A program made the position numbers and the translations under genes. 6,336 nt of DNA. Origin: an uncultured Sutterella sp. (lineage in GTDB: Bacteria; Pseudomonadota; Gammaproteobacteria; Burkholderiales; Burkholderiaceae_F). The stretch's first letter is position 1, and each line of letters starts with the position of its first letter. The DNA is taken from positions 1 through 6,336 of the forward strand of contig CABSHY010000081.1 in assembly GCA_902477615.1 (NCBI GenBank), given 5' to 3'. Of the stretch, positions 1 through 5,588 are shown piece after piece. Below the pieces are notes generated by a model. The model did not search any database and was not told the origin of the DNA. It saw only the letters and a list, made by a program, of their open reading frames with translations.

Positions 1-63
1 GGTAGCTTTCTTTGCGCAACGGTTTTGGCTGAATTTGTATTGCACCTCGAAGGCATCTTCTAA
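1..63 (+). CDS. C-terminal end of an upstream gene, probably a membrane protein (partial)
   Basis: Frame 1 is open from the first base to a TAA at 61-63 and encodes 20 residues, GSFLCATVLAEFVLHLEGIF. Most are hydrophobic, as expected for a last transmembrane helix. The stop is 15 bases before the ATG of the amidohydrolase and no terminator lies between them, so the two are probably co-transcribed. The tail has about the same length and character as the tails that follow the conserved Pro-Gly in the two Dcu-type transporters further on, so a third Dcu-like or other carboxylate transporter is possible. Twenty residues cannot settle the family. The frame is believed real because of the gene-like spacing and codons similar to its neighbours. 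Confidence 0.5.
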   Translation, partial: GSFLCATVLAEFVLHLEGIF

Positions 64-65
64 TT

Positions 66-69
66 AGGA
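66..69 (+). promoter_or_regulatory. Shine-Dalgarno AGGA that selects the ATG at 79
   Basis: The reading frame can begin at TTG 73 or at ATG 79. AGGA ends 9 bases before the ATG but only 3 bases before the TTG, so the ATG is the better start. The site overlaps the end of the upstream stop-codon motif TAATTAG. Confidence 0.6.
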
Positions 70-78
70 ATTTTGATC

Positions 79-1383
79 ATGAATAAACAAGAACTCAAAA
101 ACAAGGTCTTTGCCGCCATTGACGCTCGCTTTGCCGACATCGAAGCCTTTGGTGAAACCATCTTCCAAGAACCCGAATTGGGCTTTAAAGAAAATGTCAC
201 GCAAGAAAAAGTGAAAAATGCGCTTCAAGCCCTTGGGATGCGATGCGAATGCGGTGCCGCTTTGACGGCCGTCAAGGCCCGCGTCAAGGGTAAGGCCTCT
301 CGTAAGTCCGTTGCACTTTTAGCGGAACTCGATGCCATTATCTGTCGCGATCACCCCAATAGTGATGCAAAGACGGGCGCCGCTCACTGCTGCGGTCACA
401 ATGTTCAGTTAGCGAACCTCTTAGGCGTTGCCATGGCCTTTAAGGATGCTGATGTCATGAAGTATTTGGGAGGCGACGTGGTCTTTTTCGCGGTTCCCGC
501 TGAAGAGTATGTCGAAATTGACTATCGAAACGAACTCAAAAAAGAAGGGAAACTTCGCTACCTCGGCGGTAAGGCTCAATTGATTGCCGAAGGCGCTTTT
601 GAAGACATTGACATGGCCATGCAAATGCATGCCAATACGACCGAAGACAAAGAAGGCGACTTCGCTGTGGGCGCTTCTTGTAATGGCTTTATTGGCAAAC
701 TCATTGAATACCGCGGTAAGGCCGCTCACGCCGCAGGTGCCCCCGATCAAGGCGTCAATGCCTTAAACGCTGCCATGATGGGCGTGATGGGTGTTAATGC
801 CATTCGTGAAACCTTTAGAGAAGCCGACTGTGTGCGTTTCCACCCGATTATTACTGCGGGTGGCGACTTGGTCAACGTTATTCCCGATCGCGTGAAAATG
901 GAAAGCTATGTGCGTGCCTCCAATATCGAAGCGCTTGCCGGCTACAACAAAGCGATTAACCGCGCACTTAAGGCGGGCGCTGATGCCATTGGCGCCACGT
1001 GCGAAATTAAGGATTTGCCGGGCTACCTTCCTTTGCGCCCCGATGAAGCCTTCAAGGGGTTCTTGCGAGATAACGCCATTGAAATTTTTGGTGCCGAACA
1101 CGTCTTTAACGGTGAACACTCCGCAGGCAGCACCGACATGGGCGATGTGAGTCACTTAATGCCCGTGGTTCACCCGTGGGTGGGTTGCGCTCGAGGCGTC
1201 TTGCACGGTGCCAATTATGTCTTAGAAGATCACAAAACCGCTTACAACAAGACGGTCAAGGTGCTTGCCGGTTGCATCATTGATTTGCTCTGGGACGACG
1301 CACAAGAGGCCGTGAAGATTTGCGATAACTTCAAACCGATTCTCAATCGTGATTCTTATTGCGACTTTATGGACAAAATCTAA
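79..1383 (+). CDS. M20-family zinc amidohydrolase, Acy1L2/AbgB type
   Basis: A 434-residue cytoplasmic hydrolase with no signal peptide. Zinc-site motifs appear in family order: ELDA with Asp85, HCCGH 103-107 (Cys105 and His107 match the Cys/His pair of amidohydrolases), the Glu142-Glu143 pair (catalytic base and ligand), His184, and a late His376 in the HGAN motif. Residues about 190-310 form the lid/dimerisation domain, including KAAHAAGAPDQGVNAL from 214. STDMGDVS (351-358) followed by HPW is typical of the Acy1L2/AbgB branch, which cleaves amide bonds of N-acyl amino acids, p-aminobenzoyl-glutamate or dipeptide-like conjugates. The exact substrate cannot be read from sequence. It follows the upstream membrane-protein gene by 15 bases, suggesting a transporter-hydrolase operon, and ends at a strong terminator. 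All zinc ligands seem present, so it should be active. An aminoacylase or carboxypeptidase-like activity is the main alternative. Confidence 0.88.
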   Translation: MNKQELKNKVFAAIDARFADIEAFGETIFQEPELGFKENVTQEKVKNALQALGMRCECGAALTAVKARVKGKASRKSVALLAELDAIICRDHPNSDAKTGAAHCCGHNVQLANLLGVAMAFKDADVMKYLGGDVVFFAVPAEEYVEIDYRNELKKEGKLRYLGGKAQLIAEGAFEDIDMAMQMHANTTEDKEGDFAVGASCNGFIGKLIEYRGKAAHAAGAPDQGVNALNAAMMGVMGVNAIRETFREADCVRFHPIITAGGDLVNVIPDRVKMESYVRASNIEALAGYNKAINRALKAGADAIGATCEIKDLPGYLPLRPDEAFKGFLRDNAIEIFGAEHVFNGEHSAGSTDMGDVSHLMPVVHPWVGCARGVLHGANYVLEDHKTAYNKTVKVLAGCIIDLLWDDAQEAVKICDNFKPILNRDSYCDFMDKI

Positions 1384-1401
1384 TTAGACGTCTTAATGTC
1401 A

Positions 1402-1436
1402 AAAAAGGGAGCAGCCTTAAAAACTGTTCCCTTTTT
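1402..1436. terminator. Bidirectional rho-independent terminator between convergent genes
   Basis: A 13-bp stem (1402-1414 with 1424-1436, one G-T wobble) has a 9-base loop. It starts with five A and ends with five T, so an RNA from either strand ends in a U run. It lies 18 bases after the amidohydrolase stop and 19 bases beyond the stop of the opposing regulator gene, and so serves both. Confidence 0.88.
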
Positions 1437-1455
1437 CATTTGATGAGCGCTTTGA

Positions 1456-2118
1456 TTAGAGCGGCAATAATTGCGATTGTTCCATCAAGTGAGCACGCAA
1501 AAGATCAGAAGCTTTTTGAGCTTCGCCCATGCGGATGGCATGCAAAATTTCTCGTTCTTGGCGAGCCACTTCTAAGAAAAAGGCGCGATCCATTTTGGCA
1601 ACACGGTGAGCGGTCTTTTCAAAGTAGGTCACCAAAACACCGGAGAAGACCTGCAAGACGCGGTTGCCGCAGCCTTCTAATAATAAGAGGTGAAATTCTC
1701 GGTCGAAACGGTCAGCCACCAACGGTTCATCGGCGTGTTCTTCAATTTTATTGAGTGTGCCTTCAAGGCGAGAGGCCAGTGCCGGCGTAATGCGACGCGT
1801 GATTAAAGGCATCAAAGAGCATTCCACCAAAGCGCGTGCCTCGATAAACTCTCCAATATCAAAATTGGCAACGTCAAAGCGCATTTGGATTTGATTTCGA
1901 AGACTGTTGGCCCCGACCTCACGAACGGTCGTTCCGCGCTTAGGCGTTCGAACCAAAATCCCCATTTGCGTGAGCACGTCCAATTCTTTTCGAATACGGT
2001 AACGCGTTACGCCAAATTGCTTAGCCAGTTCCGTTTCCGTATCGATGCGCTCACCGTTTCTGGCTTGCGCTTGCAAATGATCGCGGATCTGTTCGAACAA
2101 ATTGTCGTTGTGTTGCAT
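1456..2118 (-). CDS. GntR-family transcriptional regulator, FadR/FCD subfamily
   Basis: A 220-residue DNA-binding regulator. Residues about 5-68 form the GntR winged helix: TETELAKQFGVTRYRIRKEL (27-46) is the helix-turn-helix, followed by the wing LVRTPKRGTTV. Residues about 80-212 form the all-helical FCD effector domain, with FDREFH (138-143) and RAHL (208-211). FCD domains usually bind a metal through Asp, His, His, His and sense a carboxylate, sugar acid or amino acid. Here Asp139, His143 and His210 are in place, but the third ligand in the usual EH..IL motif reads QEREIL, so Glu188 replaces His. The ATG has only a weak AAAGAA ribosome site. It is transcribed away from the Dcu-like gene at 2478, with a shared 359-base control region holding probable operators, so autoregulation and control of that transporter are likely. 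The ligand is unknown; a C4-dicarboxylate or related acid is plausible from context. Confidence 0.92.
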   Translation of the reverse strand: MQHNDNLFEQIRDHLQAQARNGERIDTETELAKQFGVTRYRIRKELDVLTQMGILVRTPKRGTTVREVGANSLRNQIQMRFDVANFDIGEFIEARALVECSLMPLITRRITPALASRLEGTLNKIEEHADEPLVADRFDREFHLLLLEGCGNRVLQVFSGVLVTYFEKTAHRVAKMDRAFFLEVARQEREILHAIRMGEAQKASDLLRAHLMEQSQLLPL

Positions 2119-2152
2119 TTTTGTTCTTTACAAAAAAATGATTACGTTTGTG

Positions 2153-2158
2153 ATTATA
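2153..2158 (-). promoter_or_regulatory. -10 box of the gntR promoter
   Basis: On the minus strand the hexamer is TATAAT, a perfect sigma-70 -10 box. Transcription would begin near 2146, leaving a leader of about 28 bases before the ATG at 2118. No good -35 hexamer is seen at 16-18 bases (GGTTAT or CGGTTA are weak), so the promoter may be modest or helped by a factor. Confidence 0.55.
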
Positions 2159-2169
2159 GGACAATGTCC
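2159..2169. promoter_or_regulatory. Candidate autoregulatory operator GGACAATGTCC
   Basis: An inverted repeat with 5-bp arms (GGACA/TGTCC) around one base, directly against the -10 box of gntR and inside the promoter spacer. On the minus strand it reads ATTGTCC, sharing ATTGTC with the perfect palindrome at 2227. A protein bound here would block RNA polymerase, which fits negative autoregulation. This is inferred from position and shared half-site. Confidence 0.45.
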
Positions 2170-2226
2170 ACAAAATAACCGTAATCTCAAATACTTACAG
2201 GATTTCACCTAATAGAACGAAATTGC

Positions 2227-2242
2227 AAATTGTCGACAATTT
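2227..2242. promoter_or_regulatory. Perfect 16-bp palindrome AAATTGTCGACAATTT, likely GntR operator
   Basis: Sixteen bases read identically on both strands. The core TTGTCGACAA resembles the T.GT...AC.A sites bound by FadR-subfamily GntR proteins, which are known to use such dyads next to their own genes. It lies about 80 bases upstream of the inferred gntR transcription start, in the region shared with the Dcu-like transporter gene. It is the strongest operator candidate in the window. Confidence 0.6.
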
Positions 2243-2260
2243 AGTAAATTCCCTACTCCC

Positions 2261-2280
2261 ATTACAAAAGCTATTGTAAT
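2261..2280. repeat. Inverted repeat ATTACAA-N6-TTGTAAT
   Basis: Perfect 7-bp arms around a 6-base spacer, 19 bases after the 16-bp palindrome. The size suits a dimeric DNA-binding protein. ATTAC and GTAAT elements also flank the gntR promoter at 2141 and 2181, so a second regulator may act here. No specific protein can be named. Confidence 0.4.
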
Positions 2281-2290
2281 ATTCCTTGCT

Positions 2291-2306
2291 ATTTTTCTAG
2301 AAAAAT
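2291..2306. repeat. Perfect 16-bp palindrome ATTTTTCTAGAAAAAT
   Basis: A second exact 16-bp dyad, made of a T run and an A run around CTAG. It may be a protein site or a bendable spacer; A/T tracts make palindromes easier to get by chance, so function is uncertain. Confidence 0.35.
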
Positions 2307-2324
2307 CGAATACTTATCAACAGA

Positions 2325-2373
2325 TTGTCGAGCAATTCTTCACTTTTGTCGATATTTGTTCGAGTATTTGTCG
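2325..2373 (+). promoter_or_regulatory. Phased cluster of TTGTC(G) half-sites upstream of the Dcu-like gene
   Basis: TTGTCG begins at 2325, 2346 and 2368, with a variant TTGTTCGA at 2356. The steps of 21, 10 and 12 bases put the copies on about the same face of the helix. The first copy also sits in ATTG-N5-CAAT, an imperfect version of the palindrome at 2227. The cluster ends about 24 bases before a -10-like TACAAT, where a regulator could touch or block RNA polymerase. Binding by the adjacent GntR protein is inferred. Confidence 0.45.
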
Positions 2374-2396
2374 TCGAATTTTCGTAAAAAGACGCT

Positions 2397-2402
2397 TACA
2401 AT
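2397..2402 (+). promoter_or_regulatory. Possible -10 box for the Dcu-like gene
   Basis: TACAAT matches the -10 consensus at 5 of 6 positions. No recognisable -35 lies 16-18 bases upstream (TCGAAT region). A weak -35 would agree with activator dependence, but the call is tentative. The leader would be about 70 bases. Confidence 0.3.
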
Positions 2403-2477
2403 TCGACCTAATTAATAGAGTGACCATGATGCGGCGCTCTTTTTCTTATATCTTCTATCTACTTTCAAGGACAAAAA

Positions 2478-3812
2478 ATGGTCGATCTTGAGTTTTGGCT
2501 TCAGCTCGCCGTTGTGCTCTTCTGCCTTGCTGTCGGTGGCCGCTTCGGCGGTGTTGGCTTAGGTGCCGCCGGTGGTTTCGGTGTGAGCATTTTGGTTTTA
2601 GGCTTTGACATGCAACCGGGCTCTCCTCCGGTGTCTGTTTTGTTGATTATCACCGCAGTGATTGCTTGTACGAGTGTGTTGCAAGGCTCCGGTGGTTTGG
2701 ACTTCTTGGTGGGCTTGGCTGAAAAGTTGCTCCGCAAGTGGCCCCGCGCCATTAACTTTGTGGGCCCGATCGTTTGCTCCATGTTCGTGATCTTCGTGGG
2801 TACGGCCTATGTGGCTTTTGCCGTGTACCCGGTGGTCGCTGAAGTGGCTGCGTCAGCTAAGATTCGTCCGGAACGTGCCGTTTCTGCTTCTGTGATTTGT
2901 GCCGGTATCGGCGTGATGGCAAGCCCCATGAGTGCTGCCATGGCCGCCATGGTGGGCATCATGTCCGCTTACGGCTACACGCTCTTAGATATCCTTTCCG
3001 TTTCTGTGCCGACGTACTTCATCGCCATTCTCTGCGCTTGCTTATCTGTCAACTGGCGCGGTAGCGAATTGGAAAAAGACCCCGTCTTCTTGCATCGTGT
3101 GGAAACGGGCCAATACACGGAATTGCACGCCAATATTGCCGACCGCTTCAATGTTGAACCCTCTAAGGGTGCCAAGCTTGGCGTTTTGATCTTTGCCTTG
3201 GGTATTTTAACGTCCATCACGGTGGGCTCTGTCGACGCTCTTCGCCCGTCTTGGGAAGTTGCCGGCAAGATCAGCAAGTTGCCGATCCCGTCTTTGATTC
3301 AAATGGTCATGTTGGCCACGGCTCTCGTGATTATTGTTCTTTGTAAGGTGCCGAGCGACAAGTTTGCCTCCGGTTCCGTTTTCCGCTCCGGTCTTATCGG
3401 CGTGGTGGGCGTTTTCGGTATCTCTTGGTTAACGGGCACGTTCTTTGATACGCACAAGGACGTTTTCGTTCACTACTTCTCTGATATCGCTAGCTCCTCC
3501 CCGATCATCTTCTGCGTAGTTTGCTTCTGCTTTAGCTCCGTGATCTTCTCACCGACCGTCAGTACGACGATCTTGATGCCGATCGGTTTGGCTTTGGGCT
3601 TGCAACCGCAATTGTTGATTGGTATTTGGGCCAGCTGCTACGGTGACTTCGTGATCCCGGGCGGTGCTCAAATCGGCTGTACGGCTTTTGACCGTACCGG
3701 TACCACTAAGTTAGGTAGCTTTGTGTTTAACCACAGTTACATGCGACCGGGTTTGATCTTTGTAACAAGCGGTACCATTGTCGGTTACTTTATCTCTCAA
3801 ATCATGCTCTAA
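2478..3812 (+). CDS. Dcu-family anaerobic C4-dicarboxylate transporter paralogue (diverged)
   Basis: A 444-residue inner-membrane protein, the usual DcuA/DcuB length, with about 10-12 hydrophobic segments and a hydrophilic loop at 193-232. It aligns end to end with the DcuB homologue at 4164. Shared marks are FWLQL near the N terminus, PGSPPVSV 47-54, IRPERAV 129-135, WRGSELEKD 193-201, FDRTGTT 404-410 and NHSYMRPG 418-425. Several DcuB positions differ: CGTGHVVY becomes VGTAYVAF, NSQAAA becomes FSPTVS, and TYPSDLAAIQ becomes the one-residue-shorter GGAQIGCTA. The family exchanges fumarate, malate, aspartate and succinate under anaerobic conditions; these changes suggest a different substrate. 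AAGGA 6 bases before the ATG supports the start. It stands alone, divergent from the GntR gene and followed by its own terminator, so it is probably a single-gene unit controlled by that regulator. Confidence 0.88.
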   Translation: MVDLEFWLQLAVVLFCLAVGGRFGGVGLGAAGGFGVSILVLGFDMQPGSPPVSVLLIITAVIACTSVLQGSGGLDFLVGLAEKLLRKWPRAINFVGPIVCSMFVIFVGTAYVAFAVYPVVAEVAASAKIRPERAVSASVICAGIGVMASPMSAAMAAMVGIMSAYGYTLLDILSVSVPTYFIAILCACLSVNWRGSELEKDPVFLHRVETGQYTELHANIADRFNVEPSKGAKLGVLIFALGILTSITVGSVDALRPSWEVAGKISKLPIPSLIQMVMLATALVIIVLCKVPSDKFASGSVFRSGLIGVVGVFGISWLTGTFFDTHKDVFVHYFSDIASSSPIIFCVVCFCFSSVIFSPTVSTTILMPIGLALGLQPQLLIGIWASCYGDFVIPGGAQIGCTAFDRTGTTKLGSFVFNHSYMRPGLIFVTSGTIVGYFISQIML

Positions 3813-3842
3813 TTTGTGACTTCTACTAATTAGTGTTTGATC

Positions 3843-3874
3843 AAAAAAGCGCTTCAGTCATGAGGCGCTTTTTT
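3843..3874 (+). terminator. Rho-independent terminator of the Dcu-like gene
   Basis: A 14-bp stem (3843-3856 with 3861-3874, one wobble) closes on a GTCA tetraloop. It has a GC-rich centre and ends in six T. It begins 30 bases after the stop codon and separates the two transporter genes. The opposite strand also ends in a T run, but no convergent gene is present. Confidence 0.9.
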
Positions 3875-3947
3875 CATACCTTTGCCCTAACTTTCTCGTC
3901 AAACAAAGGCTTTGAGCGAGATTTGACGCAAAATTGCTTAAAAAATA

Positions 3948-3995
3948 GGTAGTTTTATCTACCACCATTTCTCAAAATTAAGGGATAACCCTTAA
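3948..3995. repeat. Two adjacent inverted repeats upstream of dcuB
   Basis: GGTAG-N6-CTACC occupies 3948-3963 and TTAAGGG-ATAA-CCCTTAA occupies 3978-3995, both with exact arms. Centre-to-centre distance is about 31 bases, close to three helical turns. They look like paired operators for a dimeric regulator or small hairpins. Neither is followed by a T run, so they are not terminators. Confidence 0.4.
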
Positions 3996-4019
3996 GACTT
4001 TTGGGAGCTTTTGTAAAGA

Positions 4020-4049
4020 TTATTGTCCAAAGTAGTAATAGCACAATAA
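4020..4049. promoter_or_regulatory. Dyad TTATTGT-N16-ACAATAA with an ATTGTCC half-site
   Basis: Exact 7-bp arms separated by 16 bases. The left arm runs into ATTGTCC, the same heptamer found (on the minus strand) over the gntR promoter. It could link dcuB to the GntR regulator, but the wide spacing and single half-site make this weak. Confidence 0.3.
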
Positions 4050-4104
4050 AGCAACGATAACAGGGCGCCAATAGACAAATCACATCGTAAAATTGCACTG
4101 TCTA

Positions 4105-4129
4105 AAAAAGTGACTATTTGTAACTTTTT
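4105..4129. repeat. Inverted repeat AAAAAGT-N11-ACTTTTT near the dcuB start
   Basis: Exact 7-bp arms, ending 34 bases before the ATG. In this position a bound regulator could cover the promoter or early transcribed region. The simple A/T content lowers the weight of the match. Confidence 0.28.
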
Positions 4130-4163
4130 ACCAATTTTCTTATTACAGTAAAAGGAAACTACC

Positions 4164-5513
4164 ATGATTGGTTTAGACTTTTGGCTGCAGCTCCTACTCG
4201 TTTTAGTCTGCTTATTCTACGGGGCCCGTAAAGGCGGTATGGCTTTAGGCCTTATCGGCGGTATCGGCCTTATCATTTTGATTTTCGGTTGCGGCTTGAA
4301 GCCTGGTAAACCGCCGGTCGACGTGATTCTCACGATTTTGGCCGTGGTTTGCGGTTCCGCTACATTGCAAGCCGCTGGTGGTTTGGACTGCTTGCTCCAA
4401 ATCGCTGAAAAGATCCTCCGTCGTAACCCGCGTTACGTCTGCTACTTGGCTCCGTATATCTGCTGGTTCTTAACGGTTCTTTGTGGAACGGGTCACGTTG
4501 TTTACACAATGCTTCCGATTATTTATGACGTTGCTATCAAGAATGGCATCCGTCCGGAACGTCCGATGGCAGGTTCCACGATCGCTTCCCAAATGGGTGT
4601 GATCTGCTCTCCGGCTGCTGTGGCTGCTGTGTCCATGATCGCATTGATGGACGGCTATACAATCAACGGCCAACACTTTGGTTTTGTTGACCTCTTCTCT
4701 ATCACGATTCCTGCCGGCATAGTTGGTGTCTTCGCAGTTGGTACCTTCTCTTGGTTCCGCGGTAAGGACTTGGATAAAGATGAAGAATTCCAAAAGTTGA
4801 TTGCTGACCCAGAAGCGAAGAAGTATGTCTATGGTGACTCTGCCACCTTGATTGGTCGTACGTTCTCCAAGACGCAATGGGCTTCTTTGTTCATCTTCTT
4901 GGGCGTGATCGTTATCGTTGCTCTTCTCGGTATGTTCCCGGAATTGCGTCCGCAAGTTGGTGCTAAGCGCTTGTCCATGACGTTGGCTATTCAAATGTTC
5001 ATGTTGGCTGCCGGCGCCTTGATGGTGATCTTCTGTGGCGTTAAGGCCTCTAGCGTTGCTAGCAACTCCGTGTTCCGCGCCGGTTGTGTGGCCATTGTTG
5101 CCGTGTACGGTGTGGCCTGGATGGCAGACACGATGTTTGCTGCTCACTTGCCCACGTTGAAGTCTGGCTTAACGGAAGCTGTTAAGGAAGCTCCGTGGTT
5201 GTACGCTATCGTGTTGCTCTTAGTCTCCAAGCTCGTGAACTCTCAAGCTGCTGCTGTGGCTACGATCGTTCCGGCCGCTTTGAGCGTCGGTGTTCCTCCG
5301 GGCATCGTGGTGGCTTTCTCTGCCGCTTGCTACGGTTACTACATCCTTCCGACGTACCCGTCTGACTTGGCTGCTATCCAATTCGACCGCTCTGGTACGA
5401 CGCACATCGGTAAGTTTGTGATCAACCACTCCTTCATCATCCCGGGTTTGATCGGTGTGAGTACGGCTTCTGTGATGGGTTACATCCTCGCCATGATCTA
5501 CGGTTTCGTATAA
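4164..5513 (+). CDS. dcuB: Anaerobic C4-dicarboxylate transporter DcuB
   Basis: A 449-residue inner-membrane carrier, close to the 446 residues of E. coli DcuB, which it resembles along its whole length. Conserved blocks are PGKPPVDV 47-54, CGTGHVVY 107-114, IRPERPM 129-135, WFRGKDLDKDEEFQ 197-210, NSQAAA 359-364, YPSDLAAIQFDRSGTTHIG 398-416 and INHSFIIPGLIG 420-431. About twelve hydrophobic stretches surround one hydrophilic loop at 197-238. DcuB exchanges external fumarate, malate or aspartate for internal succinate during fumarate respiration, and in E. coli also tunes the DcuS sensor. Lys356 and Asp401 appear to match E. coli positions (Lys353, Asp398, from memory) involved in that sensing, so both roles may be kept. 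AAAGGA 7 bases before the ATG fixes the start. A class I fumarase follows, repeating the dcuB-fumB pairing of enterobacteria, though a terminator separates the genes here. Confidence 0.95.
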   Translation: MIGLDFWLQLLLVLVCLFYGARKGGMALGLIGGIGLIILIFGCGLKPGKPPVDVILTILAVVCGSATLQAAGGLDCLLQIAEKILRRNPRYVCYLAPYICWFLTVLCGTGHVVYTMLPIIYDVAIKNGIRPERPMAGSTIASQMGVICSPAAVAAVSMIALMDGYTINGQHFGFVDLFSITIPAGIVGVFAVGTFSWFRGKDLDKDEEFQKLIADPEAKKYVYGDSATLIGRTFSKTQWASLFIFLGVIVIVALLGMFPELRPQVGAKRLSMTLAIQMFMLAAGALMVIFCGVKASSVASNSVFRAGCVAIVAVYGVAWMADTMFAAHLPTLKSGLTEAVKEAPWLYAIVLLLVSKLVNSQAAAVATIVPAALSVGVPPGIVVAFSAACYGYYILPTYPSDLAAIQFDRSGTTHIGKFVINHSFIIPGLIGVSTASVMGYILAMIYGFV

Positions 5514-5546
5514 ATCATCAGTATTGTTGGTTGATATGAAATGATT

Positions 5547-5582
5547 AAACGGCAAGTAGTCTTCACTGGTTACTTGCCGTTT
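5547..5582 (+). terminator. Rho-independent terminator after dcuB
   Basis: A 12-bp exact stem (5547-5558 with 5571-5582) with a 12-base loop, followed by T-rich TAATTT. It begins 33 bases after the dcuB stop. The loop is larger than usual and the T run is broken by AA, so some read-through into the fumarase gene is possible. Confidence 0.78.
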
Positions 5583-5588
5583 TAATTT

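Larger units (their letters stand above)
2119..2477. other. Divergent intergenic control region
   Basis: 359 AT-rich bases with no convincing gene. They contain the regulator promoter, a likely operator over it, two perfect 16-bp palindromes, a 7-bp-arm inverted repeat and a cluster of TTGTC half-sites. The ribosome site AAGGA (2467-2471, 6 bases before ATG 2478) closes the region. These parts are listed individually. Confidence 0.8.
3875..4163. other. Upstream control region of dcuB
   Basis: About 290 AT-rich bases without a supported gene. They hold two hairpin-like inverted repeats (3948-3995), a dyad containing an ATTGTCC half-site (4020-4049) and an A-tract/T-tract dyad (4105-4129). A strong AAAGGA ribosome site (4151-4156) sits 7 bases before the ATG. 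I could not place a promoter with confidence; TTGTAA 4011 with TAGTAA 4033 (spacer 16) is one weak option. Confidence 0.6.

Noticed and set aside
1359..1754. 131-residue plus-strand open frame over the gntR 3' end
   Set aside because: It runs through the bidirectional terminator and is antisense to the FCD domain; no family resemblance.
2315..2323. DnaA-box-like TTATCAACA
   Set aside because: One mismatch to TTATCCACA, single copy, no other origin features.
3811..3830. CRP-like TGTGA half-site after the Dcu-like gene
   Set aside because: No matching TCACA half is present, and the site lies between a stop codon and a terminator.
4470..5147. 225-residue minus-strand open frame inside dcuB
   Set aside because: It is antisense to a gene with full-length family match; its His/Asn/Arg-rich translation has no domain character.
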